Shown here in pieces: positions 1 through 12,756 of a stretch of 64,000 nt of DNA (positions are counted from its first letter, which is position 1; each line of letters opens with the position of its first letter). Source of the stretch: Tigriopus japonicus (Eukaryota > Arthropoda > Copepoda > Harpacticoida > Harpacticidae); contig CM021316.1 of the NCBI GenBank assembly GCA_010645155.1, forward strand, positions 6,604,288 through 6,668,287. The letters are read 5' to 3'. The notes below the pieces were generated by a model, which saw only the letters and a list, made by a program, of their open reading frames with translations, did not search any database and was not told the DNA's origin. Position numbers and translations under genes: made by a program.

Positions 1-2193
1 ATTTTGCAAGATCCAAATCACAATTATAGAAAGCATACAATTTGCAGTCATCCTTGTTTATTTTGCCAGTTGCTTCCACAGACCATATAATGGCTAGACC
101 TCGCTTCTTGCAAGATAAAGGAGGACAACTTTGCTTCATCAGCTGGTACATAACACTACACCCTAAAATGGTGGGAATTTCGAAATTTTCAAAATTTCAC
201 CAGTGTGGCCAAATCCTGAACAAACCCAACGTACCGTGCGTACTTTGTTCTTGACGAGAGCGAGCGTCTTTACTTCTGAGCACGTGGTCGCCCTGAGATT
301 TCGAAGCTAGCGCAGCTGGGCCAAGTGGTGTCACTTTTCTCTAGCCGACGGAACAGGCCAATGCGACATCTAGTCATTATTTGATCTGTGGTTGCTTCTC
401 ACTCACAACATTTGAAACATCTTGAAAAAATCATCTTGAAATGTGATTAATTCATCTGTTCAGTGCTTTTTATGTGTGATTTTAAGTCATGTTCAGTTCA
501 TTTGGCTCATGGCAATACTCCTTCATCTGCTGTAGTGCTACAGTCTATGATTGATGGCACACCCACCTTTGATAGTGCAACAGCTTCAGTGACACAAGTA
601 CCTTCTCACCCAAAGTTATTTTGGGAATCAGTCAATTCTCAACTACTGCCAGATTGTTCATGGTGTGATTTGATCTTGATGCCAAGGCTTGTTCTGTTGG
701 TGATTCAGCCATATACCAAACATCCATATACTTTTTCTAAATGTGAGTGAACCAAGCAAGTAAGATAAATCTCAGTGTGTGCATTGTGTGAGGCATAATT
801 CTGGGCATCTTTTAAGCTCAAAACAGGCTATTTTTCTTATATTTATATATTTATAATGTTATATAATTATAATTATAATAATATATAACAAATATTTGCC
901 CAAAATTTCAACACAAATGTATTTGGTCCATTGAAGAAGTCACCAAAGAAAGAATTTTTATTTGATGGTCCTTCTTGTAGTGCTTTTTATTTTTCAGTGT
1001 GAAGTACTTAATGATCTTAATGGAACATCACTAAGTAGATCAAGAACCTGTGGGAGTGTGACTTGAATCATAGCTTCTCATTACTATTTGGATGCTTTAA
1101 TAGGAATGAATCTACTGAGAAACCCACGTTTTGTAACTTGACATGGAGATATGGTGGTAGGAACCCGCACTCTGCTTAGAATGTATAGAATTGAATAAAG
1201 GTAACTTAATTTAACTTAATGAAGGAATAAAAAGAATGTGTCAGTCAACAGACTGGGACCCATTGGGACTCTTGGCAGATTAATAGTAGTCTCAATGCTA
1301 TTATATTTGAAACATATCAATGTGTAAAGGGTGATATATATTAAGCTTTATTATGGCTTTTCATGTGCTAAAAAGCTATGTAATCAACAATTGCTTACAG
1401 GAACCATAAGCCATTAAGGTATACCAAATATTTCATGAAGAAATCACCTATCTGAATCACTTATATGGATATTTACATATATTCAAATTGGATTATCTCA
1501 ACTTAAAACTATGTTAAAATTTGATGTTTTGAGTTGTCTATCCATGCATGAGTATTACAAAATATCAAAACTGTGGAACTCCTTTACATAGGAGATGCAG
1601 AGACTGAAAAAATAAGCTAGAGAAAAGATAACTAAGTTGTTAACATCTGACATAAGTCTGAATTAAGGAACGTAGCTTCCTGAGCATCATGACGCTTACA
1701 GAAAAGGTTGCGTGGCCGTCAGTCGTCCAGAAGTTCCGTGGTCTATGTATAGGATTAATGGAAAACTTCAAGCTAATATCACAGAATGCAAGGAATTCCT
1801 TTCAGAATAAAAGATTTAAAATATTCCAAAAAAAACCTTGGAAATCCCAAAAGTTAAAAAAAATGTGCGTTTCTTTTTAGCAAATAATTTTTACCATTTA
1901 GTGACAACGAAAATAGTTAAAAAACGTAAAAACAACAATTGGCTGAAGGATTTTGTCTAAGTTAGAAATTTTGCATAACGTGATGCAAAGAATGTTTTTT
2001 TCTCTTTAATAATTAGCTTTCTATGGAATTGAGATTGAAACTAATGCTTAAAATTTGTAGTAGAATTCTAATTGCATCCACAATAACTCAATGTTTGTGA
2101 CTTAATGTTTATTTTTGTAAAATTATTGTGAAATTGCAAACTTTTCAATGATACACAAAACACTCCACTGACTTGCACCCGTCAATCAATAAC
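1..2193. other. AT-rich stretch without a recognised gene
   Basis: No exon, RNA gene or repeat could be recognised. The only longer open frame (463-750, plus, 95 codons) has no family motif and no convincing splice context. A phrase near 1640-1660 (gttaacatctgac) matches the dispersed repeat seen at 37.7-46 kb, so old repeat material is likely present. Confidence 0.5.
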
Positions 2194-2201
2194 CTGATAA
2201 C

Positions 2202-2783
2202 TAGAGGGTGGAAAAAAGTTGGAAAAAATGTCAAGAAAAGAAGGTTTAAACTTGGAGATTTTGCCAAAAAAGCTCTTTTTCAGCTAAAAATGGCCAAAAA
2301 AGTTATTTTACCAGATGAAAATGAACGAAATAAAGTTGCTTTCCTCCGAAAATGGCCAAAAAACAGGTTTTCTCTTCTCAATTTGTCAATTATTAAGGCA
2401 AAATATATTTCATCTGTTGTTTTTTTTGTCGGCAATTTTTTGTTTTCGATTCTTAAATCATTTTTTTACCCGACGTTCTTTGACCTTTAAAAAAGACGGC
2501 CTTTTTTTTAGGTCGGATTGCAATTTCAAAAAAAAATGTGTCTGAAAAACGTGACTAAAAGTTATTTTTCTGCTTGAAATTTCTTTAGGTCGGATTGCAA
2601 TTTAAAGAAAAGTTTTTTGTGCCTGAAAAACGTGACTAAAAGTTATTTTTCTGCTTGAAATTTCTATAATTTGCAAAAATAAGTTTAAAATAAGTTTATA
2701 ATCCAAAAGAACTTCAAAAACAATTTTTTGGCCATTTTTCCCAGAAAAAACTTTTAAGTTCAAACTTTTTAACCCCCACTCTA
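2202..2783. mobile_element. hAT-like non-autonomous element (family g)
   Basis: The 582-bp element has imperfect terminal inverted repeats (left TAGAGGGTGG..AAAAGTT; right end, reverse strand, TAGAGTGGGGG..AAAAGTT). It is flanked by a perfect 8-bp target duplication, CTGATAAC, at 2194-2201 and 2784-2791. An 8-bp duplication with a TA(G) start is typical of hAT transposons. No transposase frame is inside; the interior is AT-rich, repeats the word TGGCCAAAAAA and holds a tandem duplication (2508-2665). The short open frames across it are by-products of low-complexity sequence. Confidence 0.75.
2508..2665. repeat. tandem duplication, two units of about 78 bp
   Basis: The unit beginning TTAGGTCGGATTGCAATTT and ending GCTTGAAATTTCT occurs twice head to tail (about 2508-2584 and 2585-2665). 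A few changes sit in the A-rich middle. It lies inside the hAT-like element at 2202-2783. Confidence 0.85.
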
Positions 2784-3091
2784 CTGATAACAGATATAAG
2801 TTTTTATGAAACATAAAAAACCTTTAAACAATAAGACAGTTGAACTTAGGATTGTATATGATTGTCACTGGATCTTTACATAAAAGCTGATTTGTTAGTT
2901 GCGCTATTTTTTTCAACCTCTTGAGTTTCAAGCACTTTTAGCAATTACCCTCCTTTGTAATGCTTAAAAAAGCTTGGATTATTCTGTCTTGCGCTTTTCG
3001 ATCTCAAACCTTTGAAGGCACTGCTTACCCAAAGACAAACACAACCGCTGAAGAATAGAACATAATTTAGTTGTTTCTTGATGTTAAACCC

Positions 3092-4651
3092 ATGGTACGT
3101 TGTACTGGTTGTGCTAATCGTTCCGAGGACCACGTTCAAATGTTCCGATTTCCACGGCAAACGGATCGTCGGAAGATGCCCAAGTTAGATTCGGCCTTTC
3201 TCGGGTAAATGCTTATCGCAAGCTAAGTTAGGATTGATTCGTAATATGAAGTACTCATCATTAGGGCCGCCAGGTAGTTGTATATTACATTTTAAAGTGT
3301 CACTGCCAAAATCTTCCATTTTTGTCCAAAATTACTAAAATGAGGAAAATTTTACTAAAAATGTAAGAAGTTGTTTGGTCCCCTATTAGATAGCAAGCCT
3401 ACATTATGTATTATAGTTGCAACATTAAATATTTAGTTTATCTAAAGGCTACCACGTACTTGTAATTATATTTTACAATGTATTTACAAAAGTGGCAAAA
3501 AAAAAAATCTGGGGAAATTGCTTATTCCGTTCAAAATGATCTGGAAAAAGGATGGCAAAATCAAGAAAAAAAATAAGAAAAGACTCAGAGAGGATTTATT
3601 ACAGTTGTGACAGAATGTGTTTAGTTTTTCAGGTATTCCAAATTACGAAGTAAGAGTTACAGATGATGGGAGTATTGAAAAAAGTCAGATTCTTAAGCAA
3701 AAATTGAGAAAAAAAATCAGTTAACAATCCGATCTCGGTTTTTTATTTTGTACCAAAATTTGGTGGCCCTGAGAACGAGGGTTTGGATAAAGCTGCTAAA
3801 TGCAACTTTTGGCCCTTTCAGTCAAATTTAGCAATCTTTCGATTTTTTCGCATTTTCTTGTATCCATCACTGAAATCGTTCGAAAAATTGTTCAAACTAG
3901 ATATTTTATACAGTTCTTTTATAGGAACTTTCTTTAACAAGCTATAGGGTTTTTCTTTTAGAACTTAAAAAAAAAACTTGAACTTACAAACTTTCGCCCA
4001 GAATTGAGACAAATATTTGGCAAATTTGACATATTTGACCGGAAAATAGCATTTTTTGCAACTTTCGTCGAATTCAGTGCAGCTTTTACAAAACGATATT
4101 GCAACTTAAAGGTTAAAGAACAGCAACGTTTTTCCGAGCTCCAATGATAATTAATATATTCCATCATTTCACTTTATGTTATCTTCTAATTGCAGGGGCA
4201 TTTCGAAAATGACGCGTTTCGAATCCATCGTAGTGGAAAACGTGGCCTCAAAAAGGACGCCATCCCGACCTTTTTCTCACACATATTTAAAGTCCACAAA
4301 CCTGTCAAGAATCAAGCCGTTGAAATGACGAAAGAGCCACTTCGTCGGAGTGCAGTGGATCATGACCATTGCTATGACCAAGGACGGAAACCCAACAAAT
4401 CTCACACTCAAATTCCTACAACCAATGCTCGTAAACTTTTGCCAAAGATTACCCAAAAGAATCACCTTGTTTCTAATGATAATTCACTTGGCCTTGATCA
4501 TGATCAACTACTCCATGAAAGCAATCACAGTTTCCCCATGGATGAGTTAAAGTTGAGGGAGGCGGAGAACAAAAATTTGGAACCAGAACCTGTGATACCC
4601 AATTCGAGAAAAGAATGTTTGTCAGTGGTGTGTGAGTCCGACTTTCTTTAA
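3092..4651 (+). CDS. THAP zinc-finger domain protein, incomplete gene model
   Basis: Two pieces of one THAP domain are seen. The first exon starts at ATG 3092 and runs to a possible donor after 3204: it reads MVRCTGCANR, then MFRFPRQTDRRK, matching the C-x2-C plus F-x-FP...RR start of THAP domains. The second piece starts after an acceptor AG at 4194-4195 and reads GHFENDAFRI...LKKDAIPTFF, matching the HF...L+..AVPTIF end of the domain, and runs to the stop at 4649-4651. The roughly 20 residues between them (usually with a conserved Trp and the third Cys) were not found, and the phases of the two exons do not match, so at least one small exon is missing from the model, or the gene is decayed. 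The C-terminal 125 residues are polar and unrecognised. THAP proteins bind DNA through this C2CH zinc module; the target here is unknown. Confidence 0.5.
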
Positions 4652-7187
4652 AAAGGATAGGATGTTACCCAAATGCAAGGATTGACAGTGTTTCGCGTTG
4701 TTTTTACATTCGCCAGAGTTTGAATTAGAATAATAATTACATATGTACGTGAATAATCCCGTTTTCTTAAATTAGCACTTTTAAAGACTCATTAACTTGA
4801 ATTCAAATTAACCTTGTTTATTAAACATCTTAAGATCTTAAAACATCTCATATAGAGCACAACACTAAAACAGCATAACTTGTCCTGGCTTTGCTGATAA
4901 AACTAACTCCAGGTGGCAAAAAGGAATTAAGGGGTTATCACTACATACAATAGGGTCTGTACTTTAAAGATTTAATTTTGAGATCACAGTTTCCATAAAA
5001 ACGGCTTTCAGATGGACGAACAATAAGCCTCAGTAGTTTGAGAGCAAAATTATGACCCAAATTTTTTCTAGCTTCTCCAACTACTTCAACTTCTTTGTGG
5101 AAAATTTCGACATCTATCAACCATTTGTTGGTTTCATCTGAACGTTCATCAACCAAAACGGGTCACCTACATAGAAGATTTCTAAATGAATCTTTTCTTT
5201 CGATTAGACGCTTGTATCAAAAGTTAGCGTCTCTTTAAATTTGTTGGCGCCATTACTTCAAATCTTTGGTCAGGGTGGCTCGAGGTAAATTAAGGCCTAC
5301 AATACCTCTTTCTTTTCTTTATAAATGCAACGAAAACAACAAAAATGTATCCTCGTGCTAAGGGGAAAAACATTGGGTGTTTTAGATGATGACATTGTTT
5401 TGTATTTTAAGGTGAGAATCACCAAATCTGAGAAAAACGACATTCAAATTAGAAAACCGGGGCACCCTGCTAATTGGAAGGTGCAATGGAATTTTCGCAA
5501 GTGGCCCAGGCCAAATTCCTCCTCTTTTGCCAGCTGAACAGGGTAGCTAAATTCGGTATGAGAAAAATTGTATCGACATGTGTTGGTTAAGCATTTTTCA
5601 AAAGGATGGACAGACTCGGATAACATTGACGTTGCGGCGTTATCCATCACTTGCTCAATGTCACAAATAGCATTCGCCAAATAGGCATGTTTAGGTTCTT
5701 CAAAGCAATGCTCTTGTTCATCCGATTTACATTTTTAGCAAATGGAATTATCTCGGCATTGTTTCAGAAGAGCAGTTTTCAGTCCTAATCAACCGGACAC
5801 AAGATGTCCATGGTCAAATTGATCTTCAATCTACTTTCCAAGTCTTTTAAATTTAATGTTGAATGTTTTTTTTTTCAATTCAAAGATGACAAGGGCAGAA
5901 AAGGTAGTTTCATATGGCATCCTCCATATGAAAGAAATCCTTTTTGTGTTGTTGGTCACCCGTTTGTTGCCGGTCTGTCTCGCTGTGCGTGTGTTCCAGG
6001 AAAGTGACAGTGTGTCACGGCGTTAGTGTGGAGCTGTGCATGCTGCTCCACTTCCTTATGTTATTTTTGGGGCGGCTGTCGTCGGCAGAGGCGGCACCAA
6101 TCAACAGAGACGCCAATTTTACTGACGCATTACCAAATTTCTTTCAATTAAGTTCACATTTTGGGGGGAAAACCTCCCTAAAAATGTTCGAAATCAGTTT
6201 GCCTAGGTTTGTTACTCATTAAGGTAGCTCAAGTAAATCAGTCATCTTTGGCTAAAGTTCTCATCCACAAAATTCGGGAAAGGGTTTCGGGTTTTCTTCA
6301 AATGAAATGTTCTTAAGGTTTTGACATTCCACGTTGTTATTTCGATTTTTTGTTCATTTTTCTTATTTAAGTTAAATACGTATGCTTATCAAATCTCACT
6401 TATTTTGACACTGCTTACAAAAAATGTTCTAGTTAAATGTTGAGGGTTTTTTGTTAACTAAAATAACTCTTCTTTTTTGATTGCGTTTGGTACCTATTCA
6501 AAAAGGCAAAGGCCGATAAGAGTCCTCTGAAACATGGTCTAATTCATTTATTCAACATTTTACATACATTCTTTTTATGTTGTGCTCTTTTTTATTTGTT
6601 TTGTTTTTGTACGATTTTTTTTCATTTGTTTTTTTCACTTAACTGCTATTGTTACTGATAGATATGGTTTGCTCTAGTAATTTACGGTTATTGCCATGCA
6701 CAGAGAAGTGAAGTTCGCCTCCAATTTTGTTCCAATGAAACCAGCGAGTTGGTGGCAAAATGCCTAACTTTGATTGTTTTTCACAATTCCTATGAGATGA
6801 AAATGGAGAATGAAATGAAACAACTCATAAATTGAGATGATTGAATTCGTTTATTCCTAAAACTCTCCTTGATTTAGGGACCCAACGGGTTGAATGAAGG
6901 CCAAGCTACGGCTTAACTGACCCCTTTGATGGTAACCCCGTAAATGGCAAACCTGTCGTTTGACCCACACGCACGCACGCACGCACGCACCTCGGTTTGT
7001 GTCAGTCTGTCCGTTTGTCAGTCAGTGTTTGAGCGTGTGTGCGTGTGCGTGTTTTCTGGTGTCAGAAAGTCACGCATTTTGGGTGCTAATCCACACTCAA
7101 ACACACCCACACACCCCATCATCCTCGGAATCCTAGTTGGACTCACGCGCTCACCGTCCCCGCCTCCTTGACACGCCCCTTCCCCTC
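4652..7187. other. intergenic stretch, no firm gene
   Basis: No known gene was recognised. At 6040-6222 a 60-codon frame begins MLLHFLMLFLGRLSSAEA, which resembles a signal peptide followed by a short acidic/polar chain. There is no splice or homology support, so it is only a possible secreted peptide. T-rich runs are common at 6350-6640. Confidence 0.4.
6967..6990. repeat. (CACG)n microsatellite
   Basis: About six perfect copies of the tetramer CACG/GCAC, followed by GT-rich sequence with several GTGTGCG words, about 280 bp upstream of the LSM12 start. Confidence 0.9.
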
Positions 7188-7229
7188 CATTCATTCATTC
7201 ATTCATTCATTCATTCATTCATTCATTCT
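7188..7229. repeat. (CATT)n microsatellite in the LSM12 leader
   Basis: About ten copies of CATT, followed at once by GAGTGAGTGAGTG, ending about 45 bp before the LSM12 start codon. It probably lies in the 5' untranslated region or core promoter. Confidence 0.9.
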
Positions 7230-7273
7230 TGAGTGAGTGAGTGGTTCGGTGTTCATTATTGTTTTTAACTATC

Positions 7274-10200
7274 ATGGTGAAGAAGGAGAGTGGGGCGGGA
7301 GCGGCTCCGCCTCTAGCTACTCCGACGGCCTCGACGGGCGTGTCGAGTAGTCCGCACGCGAACCACTTCTATGAAGTGTCGCCCCACGCGGCCACGCCCC
7401 CCACTTTGGAGGCGGGCTCGTCTCAGGGAGGGAGTGGTGGGAGTGAACTGCCATTTGAGTATTTCATGCCGGGAGCGCGGGTCAAATGTACCACGTGCTT
7501 TGGCGATGTCGTCGAAGGCGAGGTCATGGCCTTTGACCTCAACACCCGGATGCTCGTTCTCAGTAAGACCGTCTTCTTTATCAGGCAATTGCTATCGAAC
7601 GAGTAAACCTCGAGATTAACAGACAGAAAGAAAGAAAGATTGAAATAACCAATAGAGGCGCTGCTCAAAGGGTAAATGCGTCGACAGAAGCTCATGGGAA
7701 AGAAGCGCCATAAAAACACTAGCGACAGTGGCTTTAAAAACGAGCGAAAAAAAATACTGCCAATAGGAGATTTTGACCGAAAAATATCTATGGCAAGGCT
7801 TGAAGCCATCTTGTTTTGTGATCCAATGACTGGATCAATCCTTATTGGCATGATCTATATAGATTGATTGTCAAATCGAATTTCGTTTTAGCTTGCATTT
7901 CCTAATTGATGAAAGCAACGACAACGGTAAACAATTGAAGCTTCAAAATAGCCAATCAACTTGACCATATTGACACTTCTTTCCCATGAACTTCTTGAAA
8001 TGCGTTTAGTGAAACCTTATTCATGACGCATCTCATATGCCATAGGCCTATGAATTTCGGCCAAATAAATCGGAAAGATAATAGTTAAAAAGCGACCAAA
8101 GACGCTGGACCAAACCGGCTTGTTTGCCACCATTGACCTTTTGAGCAGCGGCGCTAGCGGTGGTTTTCGGCAACTTGAACGTCAGCCCAATCCTGTTCTC
8201 TCGAGCTTCAGAGTGAGCCCGTTGCTAAGCTTTGTATCGGAATTATAAGAACTGACTAAGATTTCTGCAGCAGTTACTGCCACGAATTTAAGTAACCATA
8301 AGTGATTTGAGTATACTGAACCGAGGTAGTCTAATCAAGAGAGGTTCATGGGAAAGAAACGTCAACTTGTTAAGCTTTTTTGGAAGCTTCATGGGCTTGC
8401 TATTGTTGCCACCATCAGACCAGGAAGTTTAATTCTTAATGGAATCGGATTTCCCAATTGATTTAGAAAAAATAATGTTTGTTGGTTTTTTTCGAAGCTG
8501 CACTTGTACGCCGTTGTCGCTAGTGTCAAGTTGATAATATTCTTTTTTGCGAGCGGAGTTACTCATTCTATATTATATTTTGTCACTGGATCAGACACAA
8601 TTTAATGATTTTTTACATTTATTCCCAACGTAAGCCCCACGTTGGCCCATTCTGGGTTAAAATTAGTGTCAAGTTCATGCTTCTTTCCCAAGGCTTCTTT
8701 AGTATCATCCAATGAGATTATGCAATCGCTTCCGAGTTTTAAGATTTTGACAGCACGAAGCCTTTATTAAAAGCCAAGTCATTTCTATAAGAGAAAGCCA
8801 TTTCTAAAAGGAAACATGATCTTCAGCTTTGTAAGGATAATCCACAATTTTTATTCTTGACGCAAAGTTAACGCGTCCTTAACGTCCTCATTATACGATC
8901 TGTAAATTAAAGAGGGGATGACCAAACGGCGGGCGAACTTGTTGTTACGGATAACTTAACTAAGAATCAAACTTGGAATCAACTCATAGGGTTTACATTA
9001 AAAGTCATCATTGCAATCCTATACATTTCGAGTGTAGCGATGAGTTCGTCACCATTAGTCGACTTTTCAACCTCTTCAGACAGCTTTTACCACACCAAAG
9101 TCAAATTTGACTTGGGATCGTAAGATAGGAAAAAATTAAGATTTGCTTTTAATTCTGATGTCATCCCGATTGATATCATCAACCAGTTCCTATATTGAAA
9201 TTTTGTTCGTTGTAGAAATGCCCGCCACGGATCGTCGTACCTCCCACAATGACGTGCAAATGCTCAACATGAACTTCATGAAGGATGTGAAGCTCTTGAG
9301 TGAGGCCAAGAACAACAACGGGGCCCAACCCGCTGATCCCCCAACGCTAAATATTCAACGGGTAAGTGCATTTATCAGCTTTAACTGAAAAGTTTATCAT
9401 TCACAATTTGCCTCCATCTCGATGTAATTGTTGCGAATTTACTATGTTTTTTTATGATATTTCTTGCAGCTAAAAACTCGAATCGGACAAAACTTGGAAC
9501 GCAAAGGCCGTCTGATAAAGGCGTTTAAATCGGGCGTTTCTTCAGAAGGACAACGCTTGTTTCAGGTCATTTCCAAAACGTAAGCACCCTTAGGAGTTTT
9601 TTATTCAAGTCATGATCCATTCACTTTTTTCCTTTCTTTTCCAGTATTGATGAGATTGAATGGGAAGGAGAGAACATTGTCGTGATGCGAAAAGTCACCA
9701 TTATGCCTCCATACAAACCGGAAAACATCAAAGGCGTTTCCGACAGCAAGGCGGTTCTACATATTACCAAAATTGTAAGCTTAAATAAATCTCATCCCTC
9801 GTGATTTGATCATAACTAGAGCTTTTAAAGGGTTTTGGGGGAAAAACTTATATTTTCGCTCAAAGTAATCATTTCCAGTGCTTATGATCTTGATCATCGT
9901 CAAAATTTTGGCCTAACTCTCGCCGGTTTTGGCAGGCATAATCGAAACCAAAAGCAGGCATGTAAAACAAAACTATGGTTTATGAACTATATTAGAGCAA
10001 AACCGAAGATTTTTTGTTCCAAAACATTTTTTCTGATTTTTTATTTTTGCCCTTCTTCAATCGCATAATAATTGTAAGTTTTAAGTTGAATTATGCATTT
10101 AATGTACTTTTGTAGTCATCTTATGTCGGTTCCGGGTGAGGGTCCTTCCGATTCATCCCTAATCTTGCTTGACCTTACTTTCAGGTTGAGAAACATGTTG

Positions 10201-10694
10201 AGGACGAACGCGACAGCACGGCCAAGGCCAATCAGAGCCGCAACTCGTCCGTATCTCCAGCCAAATCCGCCTCTCCTCCACAATCCGGAGGCGCAAGAGC
10301 AGGTGGAACTGGCGGCAAAGACGTCGTCGCCACGCCCGTTGTCAGTCAACAACAACAAACAGCCCCTCCTTCTGTCTCTGCAGCATCGGGCTCTTCGTCG
10401 TCTAACACTGCTACTGCTGCCACCTCCTCCTCCTCCTCCACGAGCAACAATGCCACGCCCACAAGTGGCTCCTCGGCCCCATCGCAGGCCGGTCCCACTC
10501 AAACCAACAACTCCAATAGCAGCAACAGCAACCAGCGCAATACGAATGGGCCTCGACAGCAACAGAGTGGCGGACAAGATCGGCGAGCCAATAACAGCAA
10601 CAGCCATGCCTCGTCAACATCCAACAATTCTGGGCGGAACGGTCCTAGTGGCGCAGGCAATCCCAGGAGCGCCACCGCGGCCAAGCCCATGTAA
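7274..10694 (+). CDS. LSM12: LSM12 homologue (Lsm and anticodon-binding-like domains)
   Basis: Five exons keep one frame: 7274-7562, 9216-9361, 9470-9579, 9645-9774 and 10185-10694, giving 394 residues. Residues about 61-145 match the LSM12 Lsm domain (FMPGARVKCTTCFGDVVEGEV, then FDLNTRMLVLK). Residues about 146-225 match its AD domain (GVSSEGQRLFQVISKT; then ENIVVMRKVTIMPPY). Human LSM12 is about 195 residues; the excess here is a 60-residue Gly/Ser/Pro-rich N-terminus and a roughly 165-residue Ser/Asn/Gln/Thr-rich tail encoded by the last exon. LSM12 is known as an ataxin-2/RNA-associated protein and, in mammals, as an NAADP-binding protein. The ATG at 7274 is preferred because the frame upstream lacks an ATG. 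Intron 1 (1.65 kb) is long; the others are 65-410 bp. Confidence 0.93.
7563..9215. repeat. LSM12 intron 1 with a repeated CATGGGAAAGAA word
   Basis: The intron holds no coding exon. The word TCATGGGAAAGAA occurs near 7691 and 8346, inverted near 7978 and, less exactly, inverted near 8683. Neighbouring words (CACTAGCGAC; GTCAACTTG) recur too. This suggests remains of an inverted-repeat element; no target duplication was found. Confidence 0.4.
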
Positions 10695-11506
10695 AACCGA
10701 ATTCACGCCTTCAATTTTTCTCTCCTTCCCGTTTTCTCTCAACTCTTGAGTTACAACCTGGCCCCACCCCCTTTTCTCTTTCCACGTCTTATTTCCCTTC
10801 ATTTCTTGAACTCTTCAGCACTTGGTTTTTCTTCCTTTTGTTTCTAAAGGACAGCCCATCCCTTGAATATCCTATTCATACTTCCCCCTTAGTACTTTGT
10901 TTCTGTAAATTTAATTCCCACCCCACCCTTCTACCCTAGATACCCCTGGAGTGTTTACCAGTGAGATGAAACCGTAGGAATGCGCTGGATTTCGCACTTT
11001 GTTCATTAACAACAACAAAAACTAGTTCCTCTCCCATCCTTGTCCATCACCAACAACTACTACTACTACTACTTTATCATCAATGGATTCATTCTGGAAG
11101 ATGGCACACGACGGGAACCATATTTTTGTGATGATTCCAAACGTAAATCCATGAAAAAGCAGTGAAATGGTGGGTCATCTCATGATTGTTTACAAAGGGT
11201 GGTAGCAGTCTTCTACGGTACTAATGATAAGTTAAAAAAGTGACCTGAGATGACCCACGTGCTTTAAATCCAACTCTGGCGAAGAAAGGCGATCTGCTTG
11301 GATATATTTTTATGAGCTTGTGATGCCCTCAATATCCTACCTACCCTTCAATCAATCGTTCGTTCCTCCTCTCTCTACATACTCCAACAACCTGACCCAC
11401 CCACAACCATGAAAAACTATCTACCAAGCCCAACCTTCAGTTCATATTTCTCCTCTCGCCTTCAAATTGGCAAGGTCTCCTTTTTCTTTTTCCAAACGAG
11501 TAGAGA

Positions 11507-11512
11507 AATAAA
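11507..11512 (+). terminator. polyadenylation signal of LSM12
   Basis: AATAAA about 0.8 kb after the LSM12 stop, in an open 3' untranslated region rich in C, T and CAA repeats. It is the first perfect hexamer seen downstream. Confidence 0.55.
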
Positions 11513-12164
11513 GATGGCATCTTCTTGATGCGAAAACTTAAACAATCCTAAAGGCAATTTGTTTTATTTATCAGACTACAAACATGGATCAACTTTGTGG
11601 ATCACTCATCAAAGTATGGAGGTGAGGTCGTGTTTGTCCGTGACATTTTTGCCTTTACCGATAAATGGCGAATCGATCCTTTATCAAAGTTTGATTGTTA
11701 TATAAAACGGACAAAGACGGGAAAAATGGAATATTTATCTTTTGAGTTTTCTTTTTTAGATGAAATTAACATCTATAGAAAATATAACAAAGATAACTGT
11801 CTCTTAGTCAATTATCATTCTGAAAATGTTGACCAGTTTGTACTTCTGCAACTAAAGTTGGAAAGATGTTGACGAAGCTGATTGAAGAAAAGTCGACTTT
11901 TCCTTATAAGAATGTGACAAACAACTTGCTAAAGAAAGAAAGCACTAACTCGTTACCTTCACAATAAGAAGAGAAGCGGAAAAATGATATTTGGCCCAAT
12001 AACACCCATGTCAAAGTTTGTCATGTTTTTACTCTTTACTGACCCAACAAGGTTAGGAACCAAATTCTAAAGTAAACTTCTTTCAAGTTCATTTCTTCGG
12101 TGATAGAGGTAGACCAATTCAAAAACCTAGGACCAAACGAATAATTTTGCTTGTTATACAAGTA

Positions 12165-12756
12165 CAGGGTGTTGCAGGGGATTTTTCCGCCCGACCAATT
12201 TTAAATTTCCTGCCAAACCAGGCAAGGTGAATAAACTAGGCGGGCCAAATTTAGATTTTAATTACCAAATAGTAATGCTGGCTTTATTTTAGGGCTAGAT
12301 TTTAGAGCCAGATCTAAATTCAGAAATTGACTGATTGATTCAGAATTATTGGTCTGATCGGTTTCAAAAATCACCAAGCTACAAAGAAATGTAAGCTGAG
12401 GACCCCCAGATGAAGATAGAAGTGGTGGAAATCGAAAAATCTGATTATGGTTCATCTCACTTGCTATCATCTTTTTGGTTGAATTGATTTTGTGCGTAAT
12501 ATGCATATAAAGTAACAAAAACGCGTCGATTTCCCCGTATGTTCTTTAATTCAGTTCCCGCGCAAAGCAAATCTGAGTTGCGCGCCTTTTTATTGCCTGA
12601 TCCGACATGGTTGTATCAACGCAAAACTTTGTGTAAGAACATAAAAGAAGAAAAACAAGCCTTTCAAATAATGTTTTAGATGCATCAAGTCTTGTCTGGT
12701 TTGGCAGGAAATTAACTTCAAGTTACTTGGGAGGCAAAATTCCCTGCCGCACTCTG
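12165..12756. mobile_element. inverted-repeat element, probably an old DNA transposon
   Basis: The left end (CAGGGTGTTGCAGGGGATTT) and the reverse-complemented right end (CAGAGTGCGGCAGGGAATTT) match over about 65 bp, including the word TTTCCTGCCAAACCAG in both arms. No convincing target duplication is left, so the superfamily is unsure; the CAG start would suit hAT. No transposase is present. Confidence 0.5.

Noticed and set aside
3245..3785. Possible hAT-like element (GGGCCGCCAGG ... GGTGGCCCTG)
   Set aside because: The ends look alike, but no matching 8-bp flank could be found and the interior shows no second support.
10116..10607. 163-codon minus-strand frame rich in Gly/Arg/Cys
   Set aside because: It is the antisense of the low-complexity last exon of LSM12; the plus strand has splice phase and stop fitting the gene.
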